NCBI GenBank assembly: GCA_964389475.1
Contig: CAYMFD010000006.1
Location: 1-63,749, forward strand
From: CAYMFD01 sp964389475
GTDB taxonomy: Bacteria; Bacteroidota; Bacteroidia; Chitinophagales; Saprospiraceae
Direction: 5' to 3'
Length of the DNA stretch: 63,749 nucleotides
The position numbers were made by a program, and so were the translations under genes. Below the pieces are notes generated by a model that ran no database searches, was not told the DNA's origin, and worked only from the letters and a program-made list of their open reading frames with translations. Every line of letters begins with the position of its first letter. Positions within the stretch are counted from its first letter, which is position 1. Shown piece by piece: positions 9,543 through 18,701 of this stretch.

Positions 9543-9914
9543 ATGGCATTCCCACACCACCAGTCTTTTCCAAAGGCTAACCAGTCCCTAGCCCACATAT
9601 GTGAGGCCCTGAGCCACCCCGCCAGACAGATTATCTTAAGCAGACTAGTACAGTCCAAAGGATGGATCTCCCGAGAAGAGCTCACCGAAAACATTCCGCT
9701 GCATGACTCTACGATCTCACAGCACCTCAGAAAACTAAGGCGGATCGGGCTCTTAACTTCTCAAAATGTAGGATTTAAGACAGAGCATAAGCTGGCCCAG
9801 GTCGGCGAGTCTGTCCAGCTATTTATCCGTGAAGTCCTACAGGTGGCTACCAAACACCAATCTAGCCTAAGTGACGAGATAAACCTAGACCACCTCCAGC
9901 GTAGAGCTAGCTGA
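9543..9914 (+). CDS. ArsR-type winged-helix transcriptional regulator
   Basis: This 123-residue protein carries a winged helix-turn-helix. The stretch ICEALSHPARQIILSRL (from about residue 19) is typical of ArsR regulators, the recognition helix is in HDSTISQHLRKLRRIGLL, and a wing follows. I chose the ATG at 9543 over the in-frame ATG at 9486 because the promoter and the palindrome lie between them. No metal-binding cysteine pair is visible, so this is probably not a metal sensor; the signal is unknown. It precedes the glycosyltransferase gene by 46 nt and may regulate it as well as itself. Confidence 0.85.
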   Translation: MAFPHHQSFPKANQSLAHICEALSHPARQIILSRLVQSKGWISREELTENIPLHDSTISQHLRKLRRIGLLTSQNVGFKTEHKLAQVGESVQLFIREVLQVATKHQSSLSDEINLDHLQRRAS

Positions 9915-9960
9915 GTCCGTCGCCTCCGTCCATCTCGTCCCTGCGACTTACCTTCGTCCT

Positions 9961-11829
9961 GTGGAACTTTCGATCGTCATAGTCAACTACAATGTCAAGC
10001 ACTTCTTACAGCAGTGTTTGTCCTCTGTCTTCGCTTGTGATCTTGCGCCAGATACTTATGAGGTCTGGGTAGTTGACAACCATTCTATCGATGGGTCAGT
10101 CGAGATGATCGAGGCGACTTACCCTCAAGTTAACCTCATCGCCAACAAAGAAAACCTAGGTTTTGGCAGGGCTAACAATCAAGCCATCAACCAAGCCCAC
10201 GGAAAGTATATCCTCCTGCTCAATCCCGATACCGTGGTTGCCGAGGATACCTTCTCGACCTGTATCCGTCACCTAGACCAAGACCCACAAGTAGGTGCTC
10301 TAGGTGCCAAGATGCTTGACGGCAGTGGCCAGTTTCTACCAGAGAGCAAGAGGGGCCTACCTACTGTTTGGAATTCGTTTTGCAAGCTGACGGGCCTCGA
10401 TGCTTTGTTTGATCAGACTGCATTTTTTAATGGTTACAATCTCAGGCACCTCGACCCTGACGTCAATCATTTTGTTGATGTCCTCTGCGGCGCTTTTATG
10501 ATGATGCACAAGTCGGTACTTGAGGAGATTGGCGCATTTGATGAGCGGTTCTTTATGTATGCGGAGGACATAGACCTTAGCTACAGGATCAGGCAAGCGG
10601 GCTACAAAATCTTGTATGCTGCAGATACGCAGATCATCCACTACAAGGGTGAGAGCAGTAAAAAAGGCAGTCTCAGCTATGTTAAGATCTTCTACGAGGC
10701 TATGATATTGTATGTACAAAAGCACTATAGCGGTGTCTATGGTAGCCTCTTCGTCGCAGCACTCAAGCTAGCCATCATTGCCAGAGGAGCCTTGACTTTT
10801 CTACGGTTTGGTATCAAAGCGACGTTAGCCCCCGTGCTCAATCTGATCACAATGACCGTGATCGGGTGGTTGATCAAGCAATCGTGGGCTAGTTGGCGAT
10901 ACGACGATCAAGCGTTTTTTGATACCAGCCCTATCAATGAGACCATAGTTGGTGCAGCGCTAATTATAGTTACAGCACTCGCCCTCGGACAGGCCTACCG
11001 TCCTTCTACCTCCTACCGGCGCAACGTGGTCTTCACCATGATCGGCGCAGCAGTTGTGCTGATTACCTATGGCTTACTCCCTGAGGCTTTCAGGTCCAGT
11101 CGAGCGGTCGTAACATTTCTATCCATTGCCGCCGTAGTAGTCTTACCCCTACTCAATGTCGTGCTGAGCAGGATACTACATCGAGAAGATGATAGTAATA
11201 TCCTCATCGTGGGTGAACCCAAAAACGCTGATGAAATCAGTAACCTGCTGAGCAAGCAGCCCAACTGCAAGGTGGTCGACAGTATCAATCCATCGATAGA
11301 CATAGGCCAACTGCAGGAGGTGATCGGCGTTATGCGTATCAATGAAGTCGTCTTCTCTAGGCTAGATATGTCTATGTCCCAGATCATGCAGGTCATGTCA
11401 TCGGTGGGCTCTCGAGTCAGGTACAGGCTGGCTGGTGACGACTTATTGGCTGTAGTAGGTAGTAAGAGTCGCAATCACCAAGGCGAAATATACACCGTGG
11501 ACATCACGATCCGTCTAGGGCAAGAGGAGTATCGTAAGACCAAGTGGGCCTTTGACAAACTACTGTCTATCGTCGCTTTACTATTATCGCCTATTTGTTG
11601 GCCGCTACACCGACTGAGCGGTTCGTACTGGTCAGATGTGATGGCTACGATCCGTGGTGACATGACGTGGGTAGGTTATGACAATCCAGATGGATCACTA
11701 CCGACTATCAAGCCTTACGTTACCTCCATACTTATAGCCGATATGAGTGCTTTGGACTATGCCAAGGCCTATCGTCTATCTTTTGACTTACTGCCTTTTT
11801 TAAAGCATATCTTTTTCATATCAAAGTAA
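9961..11829 (+). CDS. GT2 glycosyltransferase fused to a membrane domain and a degenerate sugar-phosphotransferase module
   Basis: This 622-residue protein starts at GTG. Residues 1 to about 240 form a GT-A fold family 2 glycosyltransferase (SIVIVNYN, NKENLGFGRANN, LLNPDT as the metal-binding stretch, EDIDLSYRIRQAG). About five membrane helices follow (about 255-400). A Rossmann-like segment (NILIVGEPKNADEI, about 413-500) resembles the CoA/NAD-binding-like domain of polyprenyl sugar-phosphate transferases. The tail (KWAFDKLLSIVALLLSPICW, then RGDMTWVG) matches the two ends of a bacterial sugar-transferase domain, but the catalytic middle (the GPVFF..Q..G and KFRSM region) is missing. The likely role is transfer of rhamnose or another sugar to a lipid-linked glycan, with the dead module acting as a membrane scaffold (inference). 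Confidence 0.82.
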   Translation: MELSIVIVNYNVKHFLQQCLSSVFACDLAPDTYEVWVVDNHSIDGSVEMIEATYPQVNLIANKENLGFGRANNQAINQAHGKYILLLNPDTVVAEDTFSTCIRHLDQDPQVGALGAKMLDGSGQFLPESKRGLPTVWNSFCKLTGLDALFDQTAFFNGYNLRHLDPDVNHFVDVLCGAFMMMHKSVLEEIGAFDERFFMYAEDIDLSYRIRQAGYKILYAADTQIIHYKGESSKKGSLSYVKIFYEAMILYVQKHYSGVYGSLFVAALKLAIIARGALTFLRFGIKATLAPVLNLITMTVIGWLIKQSWASWRYDDQAFFDTSPINETIVGAALIIVTALALGQAYRPSTSYRRNVVFTMIGAAVVLITYGLLPEAFRSSRAVVTFLSIAAVVVLPLLNVVLSRILHREDDSNILIVGEPKNADEISNLLSKQPNCKVVDSINPSIDIGQLQEVIGVMRINEVVFSRLDMSMSQIMQVMSSVGSRVRYRLAGDDLLAVVGSKSRNHQGEIYTVDITIRLGQEEYRKTKWAFDKLLSIVALLLSPICWPLHRLSGSYWSDVMATIRGDMTWVGYDNPDGSLPTIKPYVTSILIADMSALDYAKAYRLSFDLLPFLKHIFFISK

Positions 11830-11837
11830 CTCTAAGC

Positions 11838-13037
11838 GTGTCAAATATTAAACAGCAAGTCCAGCTATTAGCCGAGCAACACTACGCCGCCACTGTATCT
11901 GATCGAGAGCACTTACATATGCACCCTGAGCTGTCCTTTGAGGAGGAAGCGACCTCAGCATATATAAAAGGACGACTAGATGAACTAGGCATCACCTATA
12001 CCTCAGGTTGGGCAGGACATGGCATCGTAGCGGTGATAGACGGTGACCTGCCCGGATCATGCGTCGGTCTGCGGGCTGATATCGATGCTCTTCCCATCAC
12101 GGAGCTAAACGACACTACTTATAAATCGCAGAATGAAGGCGTGATGCATGCTTGCGGCCACGATGTACATACGGCTAGCCTCCTTGGTGTGGCTCGGATA
12201 CTCTCATCGATGCGATCATCCCTCAAGGGTCGTGTGGTCTTGATCTGGCAACCCGGCGAAGAAAAGCTGCCTGGTGGTGCTAGCATCATGATCAAGGAAG
12301 GTCTCCTGGAGCAGTACAAGCCTGTCTACATCCTCGGGCAGCATGTACACCCACCACTGGAGACCGGCACTGTCGGTATCAAGGGAGGTCCCTACATGGC
12401 TAGTGCCGATGAGATCTACATCCAGGTCAATGGCAAGGGTGGGCATGCCGCTCTACCCCACAAGACCGTGGACCCCATCATCATCATGGCGAGGCTACTC
12501 ACTAGTTTACAGGATGTGGTTAGTCGCAAGGCACCTCCTACCAAGCCGTCGGTACTAAGCTTTGGTAAGATCTGGTCGCACGGCGGTGCTACCAATGTCA
12601 TACCCGATGCCGTATCAGTCGAGGGTACCTTCAGGGCTATGGACGAGGACTGGCGTCAAGCGGCGCATGCACACATCGAGCAGATATGTAAGCATATCGC
12701 AGCTGCCTATGGTGCCACAGCTGACGTAGACATAAGAAAAGGCTACCCTTACCTACATAATCATGAGGCCCTCACCGCCAGCGTACAACGACATATAACC
12801 GACTACCTCGGTGCGGACCAGGTAATAGACCTGCCCATCCGCATGACAGCGGAAGACTTTAGCTACTACAGCCAGCACGCCGATTGCTGCTTCTACCGCC
12901 TAGGGACGGGCAACAAGGCGCAAGGAATTGTAAGCCCCGTGCATACTCCCACGTTCGACGTAGACCCGCAATCGCTCAAGACTGGGATAGGTACTATGGC
13001 TTATTTGGCGATAGAGTTATTGGATGGTCTGAGTTAA
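11838..13037 (+). CDS. M20 family metallopeptidase / amidohydrolase
   Basis: This 399-residue protein (GTG start, 8 nt after the glycosyltransferase) belongs to the aminoacylase-like M20D group that hydrolyses N-acyl or IAA amino acids and hippurate. The metal site is visible: HACGHDVH (near 101-108), GEE (near 139), the QHVHP stretch and a final VHTPTFDVD. A dimerisation domain lies in the middle (about 180-295, GKGGHAALPHKTVDP). It is complete and cytoplasmic, with no signal peptide. The exact substrate cannot be told from the sequence. Confidence 0.92.
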   Translation: MSNIKQQVQLLAEQHYAATVSDREHLHMHPELSFEEEATSAYIKGRLDELGITYTSGWAGHGIVAVIDGDLPGSCVGLRADIDALPITELNDTTYKSQNEGVMHACGHDVHTASLLGVARILSSMRSSLKGRVVLIWQPGEEKLPGGASIMIKEGLLEQYKPVYILGQHVHPPLETGTVGIKGGPYMASADEIYIQVNGKGGHAALPHKTVDPIIIMARLLTSLQDVVSRKAPPTKPSVLSFGKIWSHGGATNVIPDAVSVEGTFRAMDEDWRQAAHAHIEQICKHIAAAYGATADVDIRKGYPYLHNHEALTASVQRHITDYLGADQVIDLPIRMTAEDFSYYSQHADCCFYRLGTGNKAQGIVSPVHTPTFDVDPQSLKTGIGTMAYLAIELLDGLS

Positions 13038-13074
13038 GCCAAGGCAGGCTAGCGGTTCATCACACAACCCAGAA

Positions 13075-13644
13075 CTAGTAGTCGAGCTTATCGAGGTCGG
13101 TCTTGATCACCTTGGCAGGATTGCCCCCTACGAAGGTATAGGCAGGTACGTCTTTGGTAACAACAGCTCCCGCCCCTATGACGGCACCACGGCCGACAGT
13201 CACACCTGGAGAGATCACGGCATTACCGCCGATCCACACCTCATCCTCGATGATGATGGGCTTGCCGGCCTCGGGGCCTAGGTTACGAATCTTCGGATTG
13301 AGGGGATGCGTGGCTCCATAGAGCTGCACATTGGGGCCGAACATGACCTGGTTGCCTATCTTCACTGGACATATATCAAGGATCACGCAGCCCATATTAA
13401 AAAAGACACTATCACCGATCGAGATATTAAAACCGTAGTCACAGTAAAAGGGTGGTACAATCTCCACTCCCTTACCCATACTGGCAAAAAGATCGGACAG
13501 TAAGCCTAGGCGGACTACATCGTCTTGGTCACCAAGTTGGTTATAGCGACGATACAGCGATCTCGCTCTATGGCTGAGCTGCGTAAGCTCAGCATCTCCT
13601 GCATCGTAGAGAATGCCAGCCACCATTTTCTCTCGCTCCGTCAT
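13075..13644 (-). CDS. maa: Sugar O-acetyltransferase (maltose/galactoside acetyltransferase type)
   Basis: This 189-residue protein belongs to the Maa/LacA/NodL left-handed beta-helix family, which uses acetyl-CoA. It has the N-terminal Mac domain (EREKMVAGILYDAGDAEL), hexapeptide repeats (IGDSVFFNMGCVILD, IGNQVMFGPNVQLYGATHP with the catalytic His, VWIGGNAVISPGVTVGRG) and the closing GNPAKVIK. Its start is 6 nt after the end of the symporter gene, so it is the last gene of that operon. The natural acceptor sugar is unknown. Confidence 0.92.
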   Translation of the reverse strand: MTEREKMVAGILYDAGDAELTQLSHRARSLYRRYNQLGDQDDVVRLGLLSDLFASMGKGVEIVPPFYCDYGFNISIGDSVFFNMGCVILDICPVKIGNQVMFGPNVQLYGATHPLNPKIRNLGPEAGKPIIIEDEVWIGGNAVISPGVTVGRGAVIGAGAVVTKDVPAYTFVGGNPAKVIKTDLDKLDY

Positions 13645-13650
13645 TGGTCT

Positions 13651-15354
13651 TTAACTTGGTGAAGGCTGCTTAGGACTTATCAGCATAAATAGTAATCCGA
13701 TACCGATGACCAAGAAGCAGCCTATCGGGTTAAGCCACAGATAGGCTAGGTCAATTACGCCAATCTTTCCTAAATAAAACATCACAATAATAATTACCTC
13801 ACTCACTATGGCTGCACGTAGTACAGCCCAGCCATTTATCATTTTGAAAAAGAAGGCAACGGCAAAAATACCCAGTATGACACCGTAGAAAAGGGAGCCA
13901 ATGATGTTAACGGCCTCAATGAGGTTATCAAACAGAGAGGCCAGCGTAGCAAATGTCATGGCGACTATACCCCAGAGCAGCGTGAAGGTCTTAGCGGACT
14001 TAAGATAGTGCTGATCATCCTCGTTACGTCTGAATGATCGCTTGTACAAGTCTACCGTCGTTGTCGTAGCTAGAGCATTGAGCTCACTAGCTGTCGAGGA
14101 CATAGCGGCACTAAAGATCACCGCAAGAAGCAGTCCCACAAGACCGATAGGCAGGTGATTGATAATAAAGTTGATGAAGACATAGTCAGTATCCTCTGTG
14201 TCTAGCTCTAGTACGGCATTATCGCTGTAGGCCTTGATCACACCTTCTGCATCACTGCGTAGTCCCTTCTCTTTATCGAGGAGGAGCTCTATGCGTGACT
14301 TACTTTGTGGGTCAGGTGTATCAATGTATGCCTTGATAGCCGCCTTCTTCTCTGCAAAATTGGCCGTGAAGATCTGCTCGATATCGGTGTATTGACTAGC
14401 ATACTCCGACTGCATGACCTGCTCGACATTGGCCTGATTAAAGTGTAGTGGCGCCGGATTGAGCTGGTAAAACATAAAAACCATGATACCCGTAAATAGG
14501 ATCATCACCTGCATAGGAACCTTAAAGAGGCCATTAAATAGTAACCCGAGGCGCGACTCCGTCAATGACTTGCCACTGATATAGCGCTGCACCTGTGACT
14601 GGTCTGTCCCGAAGTAGCTCAAGAACAGGAAGGTACCACCCAATAGGCCTGTCCATATATTGTACTTACTACTGAGGTCAAAATCGAAGTCGACGATATT
14701 CATCTTGCCCATGGCGCCGGCTACAGAGACCGACTCCGTAAAGCTGATGTCTGGGGAGAGCTTAAAGACGATGACACCAAATGCTATAACCATACCAGAT
14801 AGTATGACGATCATCTGCTGTTTTTGGGTCTGTGAGACGGCCTCGCTACCGCCTGTCACCGTGTAGATAATCACTAGGAGCCCGATGATTACATTAGTTA
14901 TGTTAAGATTCCACCCCATTATGGTGGATAGTATGATGGCTGGCGCATAGATGGTCAGACCTGCTGCCATACCACGCTGTAGTAAAAAGAGCAAGGCTGT
15001 CAATGTCCTCGTCTGCACGTCAAACCGACCCTCCAGAAACTGGTAGGCCGTATATACTTTCAAATTATAAAAGATGGGTAGCACGAAAATGCAGAGTATC
15101 ACCATGGCTATGGGTAGGCCAAAGTAGAACTGAGCGAAGCGCATACCGTCGTCAAAGGCCTGACCTGGTGTACTCAGAAAAGTAATAGCACTCGCTTGCG
15201 TAGCCATCACACTGAGGCCTATAGTGTACCACTTGAGTTGTCTACTGCCCAAGAGATAAGACTCTGAGTTATTGACATTGCGAGTTTTGTATAGGCCGTA
15301 AAGGACGATCAAGGCTAGTATGCTTACACAGATGATCCAGTCTATTGTATGCAT
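13651..15354 (-). CDS. Sodium:solute symporter (SSS family)
   Basis: This 567-residue integral membrane protein has about 13 helices. Typical SSS stretches are visible: SYLLGSRQLKWYTIGLSVMA (near 32), a GGSEAVSQTQKQQ stretch (about 167-180), DQSQVQRYISGKS and SAAMSSTASELNALATTT. Between helices, at about residues 300-390, lies a hydrophilic charged insertion of roughly 90 residues. The substrate is unknown; proximity to a PIG-L deacetylase and a sugar acetyltransferase suggests a sugar-derived solute (inference). The ATG directly follows the stop codon of the 37-residue membrane protein, indicating coupled translation. Confidence 0.92.
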   Translation of the reverse strand: MHTIDWIICVSILALIVLYGLYKTRNVNNSESYLLGSRQLKWYTIGLSVMATQASAITFLSTPGQAFDDGMRFAQFYFGLPIAMVILCIFVLPIFYNLKVYTAYQFLEGRFDVQTRTLTALLFLLQRGMAAGLTIYAPAIILSTIMGWNLNITNVIIGLLVIIYTVTGGSEAVSQTQKQQMIVILSGMVIAFGVIVFKLSPDISFTESVSVAGAMGKMNIVDFDFDLSSKYNIWTGLLGGTFLFLSYFGTDQSQVQRYISGKSLTESRLGLLFNGLFKVPMQVMILFTGIMVFMFYQLNPAPLHFNQANVEQVMQSEYASQYTDIEQIFTANFAEKKAAIKAYIDTPDPQSKSRIELLLDKEKGLRSDAEGVIKAYSDNAVLELDTEDTDYVFINFIINHLPIGLVGLLLAVIFSAAMSSTASELNALATTTTVDLYKRSFRRNEDDQHYLKSAKTFTLLWGIVAMTFATLASLFDNLIEAVNIIGSLFYGVILGIFAVAFFFKMINGWAVLRAAIVSEVIIIVMFYLGKIGVIDLAYLWLNPIGCFLVIGIGLLFMLISPKQPSPS

Positions 15355-15468
15355 CTAGCTAAATTGAAACGTGATATAGGTCAGAATTGCGATTACGATA
15401 AAGTGTATCGCCATGACGAAGACGTAAAAGCTGCGCCATGTGGCAAATATTGGGGGCTTGTCACTCAC
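15355..15468 (-). CDS. 37-residue single-span membrane protein, putative symporter subunit
   Basis: The frame runs from GTG (15468-15466) to TAG (15357-15355). The product starts with a polar segment (SDKPPIFATWRSF, residues 2-14), then a hydrophobic span (YVFVMAIHFIVIAILTYITF, about 15-34) and ends FQFS. The GTG shares its G with the last base of the PIG-L stop codon (TAGTG), and its stop touches the symporter ATG, so it fills the gap between the two genes with no spare base. Small partner subunits are known for other SSS transporters (DUF4212 proteins; YhdT beside PanF), but I do not match this one to either. Too short for most gene finders; coding status is inferred from the fit and the helix. 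Confidence 0.65.
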   Translation of the reverse strand: MSDKPPIFATWRSFYVFVMAIHFIVIAILTYITFQFS

Positions 15469-17993
15469 TATGGCTTTGCATTTATAGGAGTAAGGGAAAG
15501 CATATTGGCAAATATGCGATAAGCACCTGGGACACCCGCTGGCAACTGTCTAAACCAACTGTAGCCGGTGTAGATCAGGTAACCCTGTCCGTACTTAGCG
15601 ACTAGCAGCCCACCATCTCTAGCTGGCTCACCAGGATCATTGCTACTTAGCAATGGTTTAAATTGCTCATCCCAAGATCTAGCAAAGTATAGGCCTCGCT
15701 CCTGTACCCACCCATCAAAGTCCTTGTCCGTAATCACATTGGGACTAGACATTACAGGGTGGTCAGGCGCTAGAATCCGCACCTCGGCTTCCTCTACGGT
15801 CACACGATCTCTACTCAACTCGAAGTCTAGTGGGAATAGTGCATCTACCTTGCGACCCCACGTGGCGGTATATTGGGTTATCAGCGTACCACCAGATTCG
15901 GCATATTGCCATAAAGCATCCTGCTTAAACTTGATGTCGTCATGCTTATTATAGGCACGTATACCCAGCACGACGGCGTCATACTGTACGAGCTTATCAG
16001 CAGTAATATCGCCCACCTCGATCATATCTACTTGGTAACCAATCTGCTCTAGCGAAGCTGGTATTTTATCGCCAGCCCCCACTACGTAACCTATACGCTT
16101 ACCCCGGGTCTTGATGTCTAGCTTGACAAGCTTGCATGTAGCCGTCTGGAGGACCAGTTGCTCAGGGATATGATTGTACGCAATAGTGATCAACTCTTTG
16201 TCAAATGTAGTACCATCCACCTCAATGACTGGCCTCAGCGTAGCCTCTGCCGCTCCAGATGGAGGCATGATGTCAAATACGTAGACTTGCTCTCCTCCCG
16301 CCTTGGGTATATCTACGGTAATCGTCGAGGGCTCGATCGTCCAGCCTTCAGGGCTAGGAAGTCTCAACATACCCCTAATACTATCGGCGACCGTCTTGAC
16401 AGTGACTTCTACCCTCCTAGGTAGCTCACTTGGGAATACATAAACTGGCTCACTTATCTTGATTCCGACGGGGATGGTAACCTCTACTGGTTTGTAAACT
16501 TCTCCTCGCTCTCGATCTGTAGACTTGTATATAAGTGGTCTCGTCATGGAGAAAGGCTTTCCCGCTATAGTCATCGCATAAGTAGCTGCTAGTTGCCGCG
16601 GTGTCTCAGGCATCCCCACCAGGTCTTGGTCGGCGACATCATACATACCGAGGGTACCATCGTCTCTCAGCCAGTAAGGATCTGAGGTAGCGGTCTCTGC
16701 GGAGATTTTGACCGTTAAGTCGAGGGTAATCCCCTCATTATTAGTAAGTGGGTACTCCAGGATAGTATCCCGCTCTAGCCCGCTTATAGCCACTCTATCT
16801 AGGGAGATGTCAGCGGTACTGCGGTTGATGACCTCTACTCGTACACCCACTTCTTCACCGGCCATCAACCGTTGGCGAGCTGGTACAGCCTCTGCGAATA
16901 GTCCCGCAGACGCAGTGATGATCTCCTCTATTTCTGCCAGCTTGATCGATCTCCAGTGATCGTCCTCTATAGCCTTGATCTGCTCATAGACGGCCATGAG
17001 GGCTGGCAGGCTGGCTGCAGGATTACTGTAATCATAAGCGGTGAGTAATTTGTCGATTGCCTTGCCTATATCAGCACCACCATCTAGGCGGGACCACGTA
17101 GTATTGATTCCATCAAATAGATTCGTGCTGTCTTTGGGCTTACTACCTTTCAAGGGTTCGAGATACTCGATGTCGCTACCCCGCCTAGGTGTACGACCCA
17201 TACCCTGGCATACATGCTGAGATCGAGAGTGAGCGGCAAGTTCGTTGTTGCTCATGCCCTTATGCGGGTAGTAGACACCGACATCTAGCTGTGCCCAGCC
17301 GGTCTTGTCTATAGCGTCAAACTTGGACCTATCCCGACCGTAGAACCAGTAACTCGTATTAAAGAACAATCGCTCAGGCTGCCAGGCGTCTACCGTACCG
17401 AGCTGGTCAGGATATACGCTGGGGTCTCCCGCTAGGTCAAAGGCCTCATAAGACAACTCCGCAGAGGCACTATGGTGGCCATGTGTCTTACCGCTGCTAT
17501 CATGGTGAAAGCGGTTAATAACGACATCAGGTCTGAACTTGCGTATCGCCCACACGACGTCTGCCAGTACGGCCTCACGATCCCAGATCTCGAGGGTTTC
17601 TTCGCTCGTCTTACTAAAACCGAAATCACTAGCACGCGAAAACATCTGCTCTCCACCATCAAGGCGCCTTGCAGCTAGAAGCTCTTGGGTTCTCAAAACG
17701 CCGAGCAACTCTTTCATCTCCGTACCTATCAGGTTCTGACCGCCACCGCCACGAGTGAGTGATAGGTAGGCTGTCCTGGCCTTGCCCTCATTGGCCAAGT
17801 AGGATATCACGTAGGTATTCTCGTCATCTGGGTGAGCGGCTACGTATAGTACGGACGCTAGCACATTGAGCTTTTCGATCTTATGCTTGATATCAGCAGG
17901 CGTGTATCGCTGAGGCGTCTGGGCAGTCAGGCCAGCAGCTATGGCTAGCAATAGGCCTAGAATGAGAGTCTTGCAGTAACCTAAAGGGGCCAT
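15468..17993 (-). CDS. Exported PIG-L family deacetylase
   Basis: This 841-residue protein has a signal peptide (about 1-24). The PIG-L/LmbE domain (about 40-290) has the zinc motif AHPDDE (near 53-58) and RFHHDSSGKTHGHH (near 160). Such enzymes remove acetyl groups from N-acetylglucosamine-type substrates. The remaining 550 residues form beta-rich domains and a late Rossmann-like, glutamine-amidotransferase-like segment (YDAVVLGIRAYNKHDD, about 680-695), a layout seen in large Bacteroidota members. Its stop codon overlaps the start of the 37-residue membrane protein, which in turn abuts the symporter. Deacetylation outside the cytoplasm followed by uptake is a reasonable inference. Confidence 0.88.
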   Translation of the reverse strand: MAPLGYCKTLILGLLLAIAAGLTAQTPQRYTPADIKHKIEKLNVLASVLYVAAHPDDENTYVISYLANEGKARTAYLSLTRGGGGQNLIGTEMKELLGVLRTQELLAARRLDGGEQMFSRASDFGFSKTSEETLEIWDREAVLADVVWAIRKFRPDVVINRFHHDSSGKTHGHHSASAELSYEAFDLAGDPSVYPDQLGTVDAWQPERLFFNTSYWFYGRDRSKFDAIDKTGWAQLDVGVYYPHKGMSNNELAAHSRSQHVCQGMGRTPRRGSDIEYLEPLKGSKPKDSTNLFDGINTTWSRLDGGADIGKAIDKLLTAYDYSNPAASLPALMAVYEQIKAIEDDHWRSIKLAEIEEIITASAGLFAEAVPARQRLMAGEEVGVRVEVINRSTADISLDRVAISGLERDTILEYPLTNNEGITLDLTVKISAETATSDPYWLRDDGTLGMYDVADQDLVGMPETPRQLAATYAMTIAGKPFSMTRPLIYKSTDRERGEVYKPVEVTIPVGIKISEPVYVFPSELPRRVEVTVKTVADSIRGMLRLPSPEGWTIEPSTITVDIPKAGGEQVYVFDIMPPSGAAEATLRPVIEVDGTTFDKELITIAYNHIPEQLVLQTATCKLVKLDIKTRGKRIGYVVGAGDKIPASLEQIGYQVDMIEVGDITADKLVQYDAVVLGIRAYNKHDDIKFKQDALWQYAESGGTLITQYTATWGRKVDALFPLDFELSRDRVTVEEAEVRILAPDHPVMSSPNVITDKDFDGWVQERGLYFARSWDEQFKPLLSSNDPGEPARDGGLLVAKYGQGYLIYTGYSWFRQLPAGVPGAYRIFANMLSLTPINAKP

Positions 17994-18066
17994 AAGTACT
18001 ATGTATTATTTGGTTTGTAGTCGGTGGCTGCAATCATAGAGTTGTATACTCCCGTGCCACCGTTTG

Positions 18067-18663
18067 TCATTTTAGATTCGCTTGTATTAAGCTTAAAAAC
18101 TCGGTTCTGGTCTCTACATTCTTAAACTCACCCGTAAAGGCAGAGGTAGTCGTCACACTATTTTGCTTTTGCACGCCACGCATCATCATGCACATGTGAG
18201 CGGCTTCTATTACGACTGCAACACCTAGTGGCTTGAGGGTCTCCTCTATGGCGTTTAATATCTGATGGGTCAGTCGCTCTTGTACCTGTAACCTGCGAGC
18301 GAATACATCAACCACCCTGGGTAACTTACTTAGACCTACGATATAACCATTAGGGATGTACGCGATATGCGCCTTGCCAAAAAACGGCAATAAATGGTGC
18401 TCACATAGACTGTAGAGCTCGATATCCTTAACGATGACCATGTCGTTGTAGTCCTCTTTAAATAGAGCCTTGGTCAGGATGGAGCTGGCATCCATGTCGT
18501 AGCCATGCGTAAGGAACTGCATCGCCTTGGCGGCTCGCTCTGGAGTCTTAAGCAGACCACCACGATTAGGATCTTCGCCGAGTTTGTCGAGTAGCTTGGA
18601 GTAGCCCGTGCTCAGCGCATCCGTTACTTGATCATCGTAGTGCTCTTCTTTTTTATAAGACAT
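18067..18663 (-). CDS. folE: GTP cyclohydrolase I (first copy, FolE-A)
   Basis: This 198-residue enzyme converts GTP to 7,8-dihydroneopterin triphosphate. The zinc ligands are visible in LCEHHLLPF (Cys and His) and MCMMMRGVQ (second Cys). Other family motifs are GLLKTPERAAK, GLSKLPRVVDVFARRLQVQE and TSAFTGEF. It is of full length. It follows the PTPS gene by 38 nt, and that neighbour carries the tetrahydrobiopterin-type motif, so this copy may feed a pterin cofactor rather than folate. A second FolE lies at 53315-54016. Confidence 0.95.
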   Translation of the reverse strand: MSYKKEEHYDDQVTDALSTGYSKLLDKLGEDPNRGGLLKTPERAAKAMQFLTHGYDMDASSILTKALFKEDYNDMVIVKDIELYSLCEHHLLPFFGKAHIAYIPNGYIVGLSKLPRVVDVFARRLQVQERLTHQILNAIEETLKPLGVAVVIEAAHMCMMMRGVQKQNSVTTTSAFTGEFKNVETRTEFLSLIQANLK

Positions 18664-18701
18664 ATATCGATACTTCTTCTTTAGTTTTTAACTGTTTAGG
18701 A

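Noticed and set aside
11067..11474. 135-residue minus-strand frame
   Set aside because: Antisense shadow of the glycosyltransferase fusion; no recognisable protein features.
17994..18066. 23-codon frame between folE and the PIG-L gene
   Set aside because: Very short, no membrane helix or other feature; its ATG overlapping the folE stop is likely chance.
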